DNA from: Beroe forskalii
Lineage: Eukaryota > Ctenophora > Nuda > Beroida > Beroidae
Direction: 5' to 3'
DNA length: 64,000 bases
Assembly (NCBI GenBank): GCA_011033025.1
Contig: WFMF01000364.1
Location: 62,001-126,000, forward strand
Shown: piece by piece, positions 1-12,017 of the stretch
How positions within the stretch are numbered: the first letter of the stretch is position 1
How the letters are laid out: the number at the start of each line of letters is the position of its first letter
Notes under the pieces: generated by a model
What the model saw: only the letters and a program-made list of their open reading frames with translations
Told to the model about the DNA's origin: nothing
The model's database searches: none
Translations under genes and position numbers: made by a program

Positions 1-38
1 GACATGCAAAGTGACATGAGTGACATGGACTGACTCAC

Positions 39-3000
39 CCATATACATAGGTGTTCCGCATGTAGTTGTCATCATTTTGTCGTTACCAAATGTTGAACTG
101 CCCCCAGTCAGGAAGGACAGCCCAAAGTCTGTTACCTGCACAAGGAGAAAGGTTAATGAGACACGAGGAACAATTCTGCAGAATGGAAATGCAGTAAAGC
201 ATTAAAATTAATGAAATGAATTTATTTCTAGAACAGTCATCATGGCTTCTCATTACAAAATATTTTGATTACGAATAATATAACTTTTTATCCTATCGTT
301 GATCATTGGGATGCAAGCTAAGATAACAAAATCTGGAAATATGTCACTGTATATCAATGGTAGACACGAAATTGATCAATTGAAAGTTCCAATTGGCAAT
401 TACTCATAATATGATCCCCTTCTGACCCCCTGGTGAACCCTGCTGACCCCCATGGTGAATTCCTACCGACTCCCTACTGACCACTTTCTGATCTTGATTT
501 TAACACTCATCATGGCTGTTTTGAAAACACTTAAAAATCACTCATCCTAATGATGAAGCTTTACTGGTCAATGACCAGTCGATTAATCTAAGACCAAGAA
601 CGCACTCATATTTAAGTTAGTTATGTTAGTCATGTCAGTTAAGTCAATTGAGTCAATTGAGTCAAGTCAGTCAAGTTAGTTCGATCAAGTTATTGAACTG
701 ACTTGACTAAAGTGACTTACTTGACTAACTTGACTAATTTGACTAACTTGACTAACTTGACTGACTTGACTAACTTGACTTACTTGACTGGCTTGACTAA
801 CTTGACTTAGTTGACTTACTTGACTTGACTAAAATAAGTAACAAGATGACATTGATCGACTGGTCATTGACCAGTAAAGCGTCATCATAAAGAATTGTGA
901 TATTTTAAGTGCTTTTAAAACAATCATGATAAGCGTTAGAATAATGACTTAATGATCAGGAAGTGGCCAGTAGGGTTTTACCAGGGGTTCAGGGAGTCAG
1001 CGGGGGTTCACCAGGGTGTCGTAGGGGTTTAGAAAGGGTCAGCAGGGGGTCATTGGTTTACTTAAATACGACCATGAAACCTGGCTTACTGCCTTGTATA
1101 AATTTACAAGTTTGTTGTTCTGAAGTATTTCACTACGGTTAAATATAAATAATATTATTCAGAATAACTCTTTAGCCAACTCATGTTTTAAAAAAAAGGG
1201 TCATATTATTTTTAAAAATTTGAAAAAAAAAAAAAATAAAAAGATTAAAAATTTTAAACAATTTAATATAAAAATTTCTTTCTGTGGAATGTAATATAGA
1301 AAAATCATTAATTAAATTAAAAAATGAAAAAAAGGCGAAAAGGAAAATGGTTGGGGTTTAGAAAAAATAAAAAATTTTTAATTAAAAAATTTTATTGAAA
1401 AAGTCATCGCCTTTACCTGGGCCTTTATAAAAATTTCCAACCAAATCTTTTTTGCCAAAAAACGAAAGGTTTCAGGGTTAAAAATAAAATAATTACTTAG
1501 TCATTTTCTTTTTAAAACAAAAAAAAATTCTACGAAATTTTGCGAATTATGTTGTTTTTAAAATGAAATTTTCGACCCCAGAAAAATTGACTTTTTTAAT
1601 TTTAAGAAACAAAATAATTTATAAATTAAGCCAAAAGGTACTCTTGTGAGCCAACAAGATAGAAAAGAAAAATAAAATTAAATTTGAACTGCTTTTGATT
1701 TTTTAAGAAAAATTGATAAATTTTGGAAAAATTTCTCCTTTAAACATTTCCTTTTTAAAAATTTTTCTTAAAAGGTTCCACGTTAGCTTTTGGAAAAGTT
1801 TTTTGGGAATTGATAAAAGGAAAATTGCCAAATGACAGTTTTCTTCCCATTTCATGGAAAACAAGGGTCGGAAAGTCTCGATGATTGTACCTTCCTAAGA
1901 TATAAGAATCAACAAAAATGTTTTAAAAAGTTTCACTGAAAAGGGTTTAAAACCCTGGTTTATCAGGTGTGACATTTAAAAAACCTGGTGTCAGATCACT
2001 TCATAAATCAAAAAGTTAGAATTTATTAATTTTATTTACTTTTTCATTGCCCCGGAAAATTACAAAATGGATGCCCCGTTTCTTTCAGTAAATTCCCAAT
2101 TGAACATTCCTTTTTTCTAGTTCATCAAGGTTTTCAGTCTCCCAAAAAATCTGTCTCAGATCGGCCCCGAAAATCCCACCTGTCGGAAAATTGTCTGGGA
2201 AACTACAAGGGGCTTGACTTCCCCCTTTTCCCCCCATATCCCTGAAGAGGCCCTTTTTCTGAGGGAAAAATTTTAATTTTGAAAAGTTTGGGGAAATTTT
2301 TTGGTGGAAATTTAAATTAAATTAAAATTTTGAAAGGGGAAAAAAATTTTTAAAAAGTGTTGGGGAAATTTTTGGAAAAATAAAAGTGTTGGGGAAAATT
2401 GTGGGTGGGGAAATTTTGGAAAAGTTGTTTAAAAATTATTAAATTTTAAAATTTTTGTTGATAAAAGTTTTTTGTGTTTGGCTTTAATTAAGAGGAAAAG
2501 TTTGGAAATATTTGAAAATTTAAAGGGGAAATTTATGGTGGGGAAGGTTTCTTTTCATGGATATTAAAATCCAATGAGGTTAAAATAAAATCGTCTTGAT
2601 GGGTAACTTTCTGTCCCAAAAATGAAAAAGGGGGGAAAACGGTCTTCAATCACTGTTGTGACATGTTTTTGTCACGTGCTGTGACATCATAATCACATGT
2701 TTTAAATAAGTTCAGGAGTGTATTACAATAACTCAGCAATTAGATATGGCCTGATGTTAAAGAGTGTTTCTATTTATAGTGACCTATTTACTCCCATCGG
2801 ACATTATAGCGCTTTGTGCTTCCCGTGACCCAGGCTCTATAGGGGGAGGATGGTTGCTCTGCCAAGAGGTAATGGGACAATTACTGTCAAATATCTAAAT
2901 GATTTATCTCCTCCCGCAGTTATAATATCCGATATATTATAGCATGGGAATAAATAAGATAGAGCTTGGATAGGTTGAGGGTAGGGGTTTGGGAAAGTCA

Positions 3001-6000
3001 TGGATGTCTATCAAGAGAAAAGGTCAGAGTTGAACATTTTGTTCCATAAAGTGAAAATCAGCGATAATTTTCATATCAAGATATTTATACTTTCAATGGT
3101 CATGATGAAATCGTTAACGGTAAATCATCACACACAACTTCTCACTCATCCGGTCACATAAATCAGCCATGTCGTACGTGCGTCGTGCAGTAGAACAGCA
3201 GTTCCATTGTAAATAACTTGAATACAGTTGGAGGAGAGTAATATGCGTTTAAAAAGAAAGCGCTTTGACTTGAACTGCCGAGGAATCATAATAACTCATT
3301 ATACGATCATCAACGGAAGACAAGAGGGCAATCACAATATTTAAATACAGATTTTAAACAGTGTCTGATGATAATGAATTCGCTAAAATTCATATTCCTC
3401 ATTATTCTTTTAACTTTTATCATAGATTGGACGTGTACGACAGGTAATTACTAAACTATTTACTGTACTTATAATATTAGGCCTATGTACTGATTTATAT
3501 CATCATTTACTCATTTAGATGCATCACTTACCTATTATACGGCCAGTTTTAAACCAGTCGAACGCTTACTATGTACACATACTGTCATAGACGGCCAAGC
3601 TACATTATAAGTAGTTTTTGGGCAAAGAGTCATAGAATCTAAGCACAGTTAAAATTTGCGTAAGTGGCCTTGTCTACAACGATTGCATTCAAAAGCTCAT
3701 TTTAATAATACGTTGCCAGTCATCCGAAATCTTAAGACGTCTTAAGTCTTAATATAATCCTCCGAGAGCCATAGCGTTGTGACTGTGAATATGCAGTATA
3801 TTATATTCGTACACTCAGGTGAATATACAGGGAATTTAATAATTGCACATTGCAAAGGGACCATGATAAACATAGACCTGTGCATGATACAGCATGTAGG
3901 TATATATTCTCATACTTTTAACATCACTTATTAATAATAATCGCTGTATAATGACCGACGAGCTTGACTTTCCAGCAGTCTTATCTTATTCAGCAAGAAG
4001 AAGAAGAGCGATATTTTTCATAATGATTTACTGAGTACAATGTACATTGTTCAAAATATGTATATGTTTTATTATGCTCATTGACATGCTAAAAAGAAGG
4101 AGGACAATGGGGCCTTCAAAAATATTCTTTCATACAAACAAAACATTTATTATTTTTTCAAAACTGAGAATCAATATGTTACTTAGAAGAAATCAGTATA
4201 TGCAATGAGTTGTAGTGTACATCAGTTCAAAACGTGATGTTCTCCGACTATTCATGTTTTTTTTCATCAGATTTTTAAATCGCAATAATAATATGCTCAA
4301 TAGAGCAGAGTCACTTGATATCATCGCGAAATATTAAAATCATAGTTCTGCAACTCATCACGCACGAAATCGTGAAATTGTGAAATTAGTTTCTACTTTC
4401 TTTACAACTTGGCTGCAAGGGAAGAGATCGTTAGTTTGGAGTAAGGTAATTTTCTCAAATTAGGACTTGAATTGATAATCTCACTTGGGTGAAAAGCAGA
4501 ATCATTTAATGTTTGGACAAAATTTCATTCCAATAAAAATTTAGGAAGAAAGAAAGTAGGGCCATTCTCAAGTTTCGCGTTTTCGGGGAATGAAGAGAGA
4601 ATAGGAAAAAGATCTGTTATGATTTCTTAACAGTGAATATTGTTCTCAAATTCATAATTCTAGTTGATTTAATCCATAACCATATAAATTTGCAGTCACT
4701 AAGAGACCCTCATCTGACGTGACACGCAGATGACGTCATCACACAGGTGCACCACTGCCTCGATACCTCCATGGAGACAAAGTACACGTTTTATTACTTT
4801 AATAGAATTTATCAATATATAGTAGATTTAAAGTACACTAGGCATTGCTCTCAATTATCACAACGCTGTGTTGCAAGCTGTATCATACTGCGTATGAGTC
4901 ACGCGTTAATCACGTGACCTTCCACTTGACTCCACCAGTAAAGCTCGGAGCTATGAAGCTGGGGGGAAGGTGGAGTGAAGTGAGTGTTCCATCCTTCAGA
5001 GGGAGGTGCGGTTAATGTGATTGGTAAAATCGTATATTCATTCTGGAGTGCCATGGTGGGGTGGACCCCTGCAGAGCCGTATTGGTGTACCAATGCGGGT
5101 ACATAATATGTTCCTCATTAGATGTGGCAACGGATGGCGGTACTGTCACACCACTGTCAAATGATATTACGAGGGGGAGAACTTTAAACTCTGAGGCCAC
5201 TCAGCACAACATATTATTGTTATATTATAAAAGCTAATAAATCAGTATGGTGATGGTGTATTGTGCAACTGATTGATATATCAAAGAATGATACAAAGGC
5301 GATCACTACGGTAACACAACCATAAAATAGATAAAGATGCTTTAAATTTGACTCATAGGTATATTGTCAGAAAATCATTTACGGAAGTAGGTAATAACAA
5401 ATATCACTTATGCAATTATGTGGCAAGGGTTAATGGCTTTCAGACAAAGAACTCCTTAATAACACTCATATATCATCGCAATTGGAAGTGTGCTTACCTC
5501 ACTGGTCTCAAACACTTCCTCCAAAGCCACAATGTGAGGATGCTGAACTCTCTTCAGGATGGCAACTTCTCGCTCCAACATCTTGTGACCAGTTATACCA
5601 AGCTGTAATATGGGAAAATTCCAATATCTTGACTGTCATATTGAATGAAAAAGTAAAAGCATGAAAATTCACAGCAGCATGATGACAATATAAATTCATT
5701 AATCAGTTTCATTAATTAGTTAATTGGTAGAGGCATGATATGAACCCTAAATATCTTTACATGTGCATGTAAATATTGTTGAAATGGATTAAAAGTGAGT
5801 TATCATGTTATATAGCTAAGTAAACTAACAGTCTGTTTATCTATCTTTTTCATGGCGAAAGACTGTTTAGTGGCAATATTTGTAGCTTTGTACACAACCC
5901 CAAAACTGCCTTGTCCAAGAATGTCTTCAGAAATAACATACTTGTCTTCAATAGATGAGATACTGAAAATTAAATGAGTAAATTTCTCATTTCAAATAGT

Positions 6001-6355
6001 TATATATTACTAGGTAGTAGGTACTTAGGTATATTAGATTAACTAAAACCAAAAAGAAGAAAGTGTTGCTACTTGCCCACATTTCTTGTATCAAGTAGGT
6101 ACCTATTTATCATGGAAAGATTTGAGTATTGTAGTATTATTCAAGTGACACATCGCCAGATTGAAATTCCAACCTTTTACTGTACCTATGAATTAATTTA
6201 ATTTATATCCCATGGCATGAAACAGATGAGGAAGTCGAAAACACTGAATTGAATAAGTTTACCTGTCAATTCTGGTATGATTAATTGGTTTTGGAGGCTG
6301 CGCAGCTTTGCAATTCTTATCAAAGTATCTCATTGATCCATGAGACATATCCTCA
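39..6355 (-). CDS. STK33-like serine/threonine kinase, partial, multi-exon
   Basis: Protein kinase gene read on the minus strand; both gene ends are missing. Exons: 6263-6355 (N-terminal), 5830-5962, 5498-5602 and 39-135. Exon 5830-5962 has the glycine loop (GQGSFGVVYKAT) and the lysine strand (FAMKKID). Exon 5498-5602 has the alpha-C region (LEREVAILKRVQHPHIV) and FETSE. Exon 39-135 starts at the DFG motif (VTDFGLSF) and reaches the activation-loop end (TTTCGTPMYM). Acceptors end in cag/ag and donors are gtaaac, gttagt, gtaagc and gtgagt; phases agree between consecutive exons. The word order 'LEREV.IL..V.H.HI..LE.VFET' and 'CGTP.YM' resembles the STK33/CaMK-like group, so it should be a cytoplasmic Ser/Thr kinase. 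The exon with the HRD catalytic loop is not clean; its likely place is the corrupted block near 2110-2200. Family is sure, subfamily is inference. Confidence 0.85.
415..1055. repeat. Foldback (inverted-repeat) element in a kinase intron
   Basis: The left arm (from about 415) and the right arm (to about 1055) are reverse complements over roughly 280 bases each. Shared words include 'ctttactggtcaatgacc' with its complement, and the polypyrimidine 'gaccccctggtgaaccc' outer part. The centre (about 610-830) is a tandem of 10-mers of the type 'ttgactaact', also inverted about the middle. No coding capacity. It looks like a non-autonomous foldback transposon; no target duplication could be assigned. 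Confidence 0.8.
1185..2640. other. Block of anomalous, probably error-rich sequence
   Basis: Composition changes abruptly: long runs of A, T, G and C, repeated words such as 'ggggaaatttt', and almost no alternating dinucleotides, unlike the flanks. It looks like a consensus from poor reads rather than natural DNA. On the minus strand about 2110-2170 still reads DLRQIF, then NLDELEKRNV, followed by a stop. Spacing matches the alpha-D/alpha-E region of STK33-type kinases, expected exactly here between exons 5498-5602 and 39-135. So the missing catalytic exon may lie here in damaged form. Inference from composition and one weak alignment. Confidence 0.55.
2641..5497. other. Long kinase intron, mostly unassigned
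   Basis: AT-rich intronic sequence with no recognised kinase exon. A CRE-type palindrome TGACGTCA sits at 4731-4738. A possible plus-strand first exon is listed separately (3368-3443). Short reading frames around 4900-5200 have no recognisable content. Confidence 0.5.
3368..3443 (+). CDS. Possible first exon encoding a signal peptide
   Basis: ATG at 3368 opens a frame that reads as a typical secretion signal: MIMNSLK, then a hydrophobic stretch FIFLIILLTFII, then DWTCTT. It ends at a good donor (cag, then gtaatt) at 3443/3444. No second exon was recognised downstream, and the kinase gene runs on the opposite strand through this region. It could be a nested secreted-protein gene or a chance ORF. 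Confidence 0.3.
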
Positions 6356-6929
6356 CTATCAAAGTAATGGAATGATTAGTAAAGCCATAAATTTCCGTCA
6401 AAAATATTTGTACTAATCATAACAATTTAAGGTACAGGACAATTATTAGACAAATAACAATGCATCGAATCATGACTATTATAGTTTAATCACATCATTC
6501 ATTTGAAAGAGCTGCCACAGCTGGATGGCAAAAAGGGTACCTGAGGGCTTGTGCTAGGTATACTCAAGCAGTGCTATGTTTATGGGTCAAGATTAATACA
6601 TTTATAATTCTCAGGTAAACATGTTAAAATGAAGTTTGATTAGAATTAGGAATAGCAGTGTAGTGACCAAAATTGTTTATTAGTTTATTGCAATAAAACT
6701 ATTTTGTTTGAAGTTCCATCAACATTTCTTATTTAAATCATTGAAAGAATATAAGCTGATTAACATAATAGACCATGGGATTCCACAGCCTCTCGTAGTG
6801 GGGAGGGGGCATGCTCCCTAGTTTTTGAAAGCCTCCTGCCCCCTTAAAATCCTAATGAGGGCTTAGTGAATAATTTAGTTCAAAAAAGACATTCCTTAAA
6901 AATTGACATTTTTAGAATTAATAGCACAA
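6356..6929. other. Upstream of the last recognised kinase exon; nothing identified
   Basis: AT-rich. Exon 6263-6355 enters with one base of a split codon, so at least one more 5' exon of the kinase must exist upstream. I could not recognise it here. Confidence 0.4.
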
Positions 6930-7010
6930 AAAGTTTGTCCCTGTCCCAATTTATTTTTTTTTTTTAGTTTGGGACTGGGACATTTGGGACAATTGGGACA
7001 GACAAAAAGT
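6930..7010. repeat. GGGACA-rich short repeat, inverted relative to 7940-8212
   Basis: Contains 'gtccctgtcccaat', a T run, then 'gtttgggac' and repeats of 'tgggacaattgggaca'. The same words occur in complementary order at 7940-8212, so the GIY-YIG relic between them is flanked by inverted copies of one minisatellite. Confidence 0.6.
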
Positions 7011-7059
7011 TGAAAATCAGTCATTTATCATTTTTTACATTGATCAGAGTTTTTCTTTC

Positions 7060-7430
7060 ATCCATCAGGTTCTTGTGTTTCTAGAAATGTGGTTTATTGT
7101 GCATCATGTAATATTTGTTCAAAACAATATATTGGGAAAACTGTTAATCAGCTTAGGACCAGAATATCTGGACATAGAACCCATATGAATGATATAGAAT
7201 TTGAATATGAGAACATCTTATTGCAGATCACAATTTTGACACTATTGAACTGTTTAATCTAAGTTTCAATTTCACTGTTCTTGAAGTAAGTCCACATAAT
7301 ATTGATGCTTGTGAACAGAAATGGGTTAGTCGTTTGACCACTTTAATACCATTTGGCTTAAATAAAGAAATCCCCAGAGGTATTTCTGATTCAGTTGTCA
7401 CTATGTGCAGAAAATTGCTGGGTAAATAGA
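7060..7430 (+). pseudogene. GIY-YIG endonuclease relic, Penelope-like retroelement
   Basis: The plus strand reads NVVYCASCNICSKQYIGKT, NQLRTRISGHRTHM, then after a frame shift FNLSFNFTVLEVSP, WVSRLTTLIPFGLN and CRKLLGK. The 'VYC..C...YIGKT...LR.R...H' pattern followed by 'W...L.T..P.GLN' is the GIY-YIG nuclease module found at the C-terminus of Penelope-like elements and some other retroelements. The frame is interrupted near 7220, so it is dead. The tail to about 7830 (ending in the region with 'tgtcgaaactagtagattt') is probably its 3' UTR. Confidence 0.65.
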
Positions 7431-7939
7431 TATACTATAATAAGATATTATTTATTTATCCAGCGACTCTGAATTTTTATTTGATTTGACCTACTTTGAT
7501 GGCCCTAATGTAGGCACACTTAATTTAGCTTCCCACATGGGGTAGCTAGGGTTTGAAAATGCTTTTTAATAATTCATTGCAATATTTCTTTTTGGGTAGA
7601 TAGGATTTTTTTGTATATTTATTCTGCTTTTTACTAAATTTTTCCCCTTTTGTCCATTTTTATTTTTAGGTTTTTATGTATATCTTGTTGACAACATTTT
7701 ATGTTTTTGATTACTTCAGGAAGTCTATGTCCAAGGAGATCCTGAGGACGATAGGTTTTATATTATTCAGATAATGTAACCTGTCGAAACTAGTAGATTT
7801 TTGCGGTGTGGAATGACTTGACTCTTTGTGTTTCACTCGACTACAGTGTAATACTTGCATATCATTTAAGTAGTATATTCATACTACTACACTTAGTACA
7901 AGTTGTGACAAAAACACTAAACTGCCGCTCGATAACATA

Positions 7940-8212
7940 ATCATTTGAGCCCCAGTTGTCTCTGTCACTTTTGTCCCAAATGTCCCATTTGTCCCAAATG
8001 TTCCACTTTTCCAGTCCATGTTCACTTTTTTGAGTCCCATTTGTTCCTTTTTCTCTGTCCCATTTGTCTCAAATGTCCCATTTCTCCCAAATGTCCCAGT
8101 CCGTATTCAATTTTTTGAGTCCTACTTGTTCCATTTTCTCTGTCCCATTTGTCCCAATTGTCCCTGTCCCAATCCACTTTTTCTTGAGTTTGGGACAATT
8201 GAGACAGTGGCA
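7940..8212. repeat. Minisatellite of TTTGTCCCAAATGTCCCA type
   Basis: About 270 bases of imperfect 9-18-base units such as 'cccatttgtcccaaatgt', with two longer-range repeats carrying 'ttttttgagtcc'. Reading frames across it are low-complexity translations, not genes. Confidence 0.75.
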
Positions 8213-8935
8213 CCCAACATAATAAAGGATTGACATAAGAGGTGGGAACTGGGAGAGACTTAACTGTGAATCATCAGCAGTTACCCTACAGTTGTAAGGT
8301 CTCCCTGCCATCTGCGATGTAAGTGTCCCATCAGCAGGTGACAAAGGGAAATGGAGGGGTTTCAGCCCACTATACCCCTCACAGCTTACAAAGTTACAAC
8401 TGCAAGGCTGGGGCACCCAGGACTCCAGAATCCTGAGCAACACAGTTTAGAGGGAAGGGAGAGGAAAAGAAAAGAGATGTAGTGATTAAATGATGCATAG
8501 CAGTACCAAGTAAGCTGTGTATTTGCTTGCCCAACAGGCCTGCTGCCCTGCTAGTCTTAATTATAAAGTGATGTGTTATGTTTGTACTTTTGTGGGTCAT
8601 TTTTTTCCTTTTGTGGGCAATCTATGAATGCCCAAATGCTTTTATTTCATTATTACTTGTATTGCCATGCACAAAATATTAATCAACTTGGCTCTCATGC
8701 ACAATATAGAATAGTCGAAAGATCCCATTTTCCACGGCAACTACAGATATTGATATATGAAGTCAGAGGTTTGTTGAACACAATTGCTTTTAACATTGAC
8801 TGAAGTGGACCCTTAGTGAAACACTGAAATTGCATAAAGGATTTAAGAAGTTTTCATCCAAATATCTACAGGCAAACAGTCTGATATACACAATCAAATC
8901 AACAATCAACAGCAGATATAATCAGTCCCTGGTAA
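8213..8935. other. No recognised gene
   Basis: Mixed AT-rich sequence. Short open frames around 8240-8800 match nothing I recognise. The 5' part of the following LINE may begin within this stretch. Confidence 0.4.
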
Positions 8936-9880
8936 GTGGTACTGTATATCTATTTGTACTTGTGTTTAACAGAGGATTTATCTTTATGCTTTCACAAAGT
9001 GAAAAAATGGATGACTCAGTATTTCCTTCAGCTTAATGGGAACAAAACACAAATTATAGTATTTGGTCCTCAAGATGTCCTTAGTGCTATTCCTATAGGT
9101 GGAGCTTTCCTGAGTCAAGATATTAATATTCGATTTGTTTCAAAAGTCAAAAATCTGGGTGTGCTCATGGATGAGTCGTTATCCATGACAAATCAGGTTG
9201 TCTCATTGAAGCAGTCTTGTTTTAATACTCTAAGAAAAATCACTAAGATCCGTTTCCTTTTATCCAAAGAAAACCTGAAGATTATTGTCAACAGCATGGT
9301 TGTATCATGTTTAGATTATTGTAATGCACTGTTCTTTGGAATTGGACAAAAATTACTGCTACAACTTCAACAAATTCAGAATGCAGCTTCGAAACTAGTC
9401 ATGGGAAAGTATAAATACAGTCACATGGAAGATGATTTAAAGACTCTTCACTGGCTCCCAGTGAAGAAAAGAATCATCTTTAAAATTGCTCTCCTGGTTT
9501 ACAAGTCATTGAATGGCAATGCTCCACCCTACCTTCATGAATTGTTTGGCTATACTTCACATGGTAAATCAGTTCGGCTTGAAGTGCCTAAGACAACAAC
9601 AAGACATGGTGCAAGGGCTTTTAGTGTCATAGGACCTAGGATATTCAACTCTTTACCATCAGATATCAGAGAATCATCTAATGCAATGACTTTCAAGAAG
9701 AAGCTTAAAACATAAAAATGTTGAGATTTTGGCTGTTAATTTTAACTGTAAATATTATTTGATTGAAGCACTGTTCAGCTTATTGTTACATTGTTTTCGT
9801 GGCACAGCTGTGCAATAATATTAAGTTGATGTGCCACTATAATATAAAAGTTTAAATTATTATTATTATATCTTTTCTCC
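8936..9880 (+). mobile_element. 5'-truncated non-LTR retrotransposon (LINE), C-terminal RT part plus 3' tail
   Basis: An open frame to 9715 gives the end of a LINE reverse transcriptase of jockey/CR1/L2 type: KKWMTQYFLQLNGNKTQIIV (just after the YxDD region), VKNLGVLMDESLSM, the 'SCLDYCNALFFG' and 'LLLQLQQIQNAASKLV' segments, LHWLPVKKRI and the terminal 'GPRIFNSLPSDIR'. Motifs A to C are missing, so it is inactive. The 3' UTR has 'gtggcacagctgtgcaat' and ends in (ATT)n near 9880. The same tail occurs at about 50268-50375, so both belong to one family. Confidence 0.85.
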
Positions 9881-10697
9881 AGATGTGATCTTGAACTCAA
9901 TTTTGACCCAAGAAAGTCTGTATTGATTCATAAATAATCAATAGGTTATGCTTATCTTATTCAATTTTTCTTACTTACTTTTTATGTAGTTGTAAATATT
10001 ATCCCTTGTAAATATGAACCCTTTATCAATGACCAACTGAAATGAAATGAATTATCTATGGACAGTTATCTTTGAATTTAATATTGTTATTTTTCCATTT
10101 TAATTGTATTTATGTTTGTTTAATTAAATTATCCTAATTTATTAAATTGTAATTATGTTCAATCAGTATGTACTAGTTTTTGAGGGTACATTTTATTATG
10201 CCATACTGACTATGTATTATTTTCTTTCAGTCATATGAAGTTTTATGTTGTTAGATTTTGGCTTTGACTATGCCCCTTTTCAGCAATTGTTTTTTATCTC
10301 ATGATTTCCCTATTTTCAGTTAACAGCGTTTTTAGCTTTAAGGTTTTTAACATTTCCTGTTAGATTCTTTAGTTTTTAAATCTCAGCTCTAATTCTTGGT
10401 AGGTACACTGCTGAGTATAGGCTTGTAGCTTAATTGCGGTGTCTAAATTACACTTATTATTATTATTATTATTTTTATTTGTACGTTAAAACTTTACATG
10501 CAACCAGCCAACCAAAAGCTATGTAAATTTATCATTTCCGATTTGAATCAATATGATTCAAAATCCAAATCAATTTTTCAAAAACAATTTGTCAGGTGTT
10601 CATTGAAAATAATAAGTCCAACAATATCAAAAAATAAATAGACAAATGTCAGACTGCAGCCTTCCCCTAACCGTGCGCGAAACCAAACCAGGGTGCT
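9881..10697. other. AT-rich spacer, no gene recognised
   Basis: Contains a short TTA/ATT microsatellite near 10455-10475. No coding or RNA feature seen. Confidence 0.5.
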
Positions 10698-10912
10698 GGT
10701 TGCTAAACACGTATATCCCTGTCTGCGTTGCGCCGCGCGCGTACACACACCTATGCGGGCTTAGGAAGGGTGCTGGTTAGGGCAAACTGCAGCTGTATTT
10801 ATGATTTTGCCCTAACCATTCCTAAGCCCGCATAGGTGTGCGTACGCGCGCCGGCTATCCTGTTCTGAGGAAGCGCGCCGCGCAACGCAGACAGGGATAT
10901 ACGTGTTTAGCA
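10698..10912. repeat. Two inverted copies of a GC-rich hairpin element
   Basis: About 10701-10765 reads 'gctaaacacgtatatccctg', then 'tctgcgttgcgccgcgcgcg' and 'cacctatgcgggcttagga'. About 10822-10910 is its reverse complement. Related copies lie at 14028-14114 and 40677-40764, and degenerate ones near 40452-40540 and 51150-51210. The arms could form a strong cruciform in an otherwise AT-rich region. Confidence 0.8.
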
Positions 10913-11111
10913 ACCCTAACCAGGACCCTGGTTCCGCGCACGTAGTTTGTCGTACGATGTATGATTGTATATGACTCGCTGACGCCAGCCACTGACGCCA
11001 GCCGCGATTTGCTCTAACCAGGGCCTTGCCCTAACCAGGGCCCTGGTTACGCGCACGGAGTGCGCGGCGCGGCAAGCGCTAAACCACCCCTGGTTAGGGG
11101 AACGCCGCGAT

Positions 11112-11145
11112 GAGAATCAGCGCCGCGCGCGCGGCGCTGATTCTC
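11112..11145. repeat. Perfect 34-bp GC-rich palindrome
   Basis: The left arm 'gagaatcagcgccgcgc' is followed immediately by its exact reverse complement, with no loop. It sits at the edge of the satellite array. Confidence 0.9.
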
Positions 11146-11149
11146 GAGG

Positions 11150-12014
11150 CACATTGAAATTACATTGCGTGCGCATTGAAATTACAATGCACGCGCATTA
11201 AAATTACGATATTGCGCGCGCATTGTTATGCGCGCGCATTGAAATTGTTATGCGCGCGCATTGAAATTACAATGCGCGTGCATTGAAATTACAATGCGCG
11301 CTAATTGAGTTTACAATGCGCGCGCATTGAAATTACAATGCATATGCGCGCGCATTGAAATTACAATGCGCGCGCATTGAGTTTACAATGCACGCGCATT
11401 GAAATTAATGGCCGCGTATTGACATTAATGCGCGCACATTGAAGTTGCAATGCGCGCGCATTGAAATTACAATGCGCGCGCATTGAAATTACAATGCATG
11501 CGCATTGAAATTACAATGTACGCGCATTGAAATTACAATGCGCGCGCATTGAAATTGTAATGCGTGCGCATTGAAATTACAATGCGTGCGCATTGAAATT
11601 GTAATGCGTGCGCATTGAAATTACAATGCGTGCGCATTGAAATAACAAATACGCACGCATTGCTATAAATGCGCACGCATTGTTATAAATGCGCCCGCAT
11701 TGTTGTAAATGCGCACGCATTGTTATAAATGCGCACGCATTGTTATAAATGCGCACGCATTGTTATGAATGTGCACGCATTTTCATAAATTAAATGCGGC
11801 ATGCGCACGCATTGTTATGAATGCGCACGCATTGTTATGAATGCGCACGCCTTGTTATGAATGTGCACGCATTGTTATGAATGCGCACGCATTGTTATGA
11901 ATGCGCACGCATTGTTATGAATGCGCACGCATTGTTATGAATGCGCACGCATTGTTATGAATGCGCACGCATTGTTATGAATGCGCACGCATTGTTATGA
12001 ATGCGCACGCATTG
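11150..12014. repeat. Satellite array, left part (20-22 bp units)
   Basis: Tandem units, first of the form 'gcgcgcattgaaattacaat' (about 22 bp) and then, from about 11640, 'ttataaatgcgcacgcattg' (20 bp). Each unit holds a near-palindrome (ATGCGCACGCAT or TGCGCGCA). Unit sequence drifts along the array rather than being homogeneous. CpG-rich in an AT-rich genome. Confidence 0.9.
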
Positions 12015-12017
12015 TTA

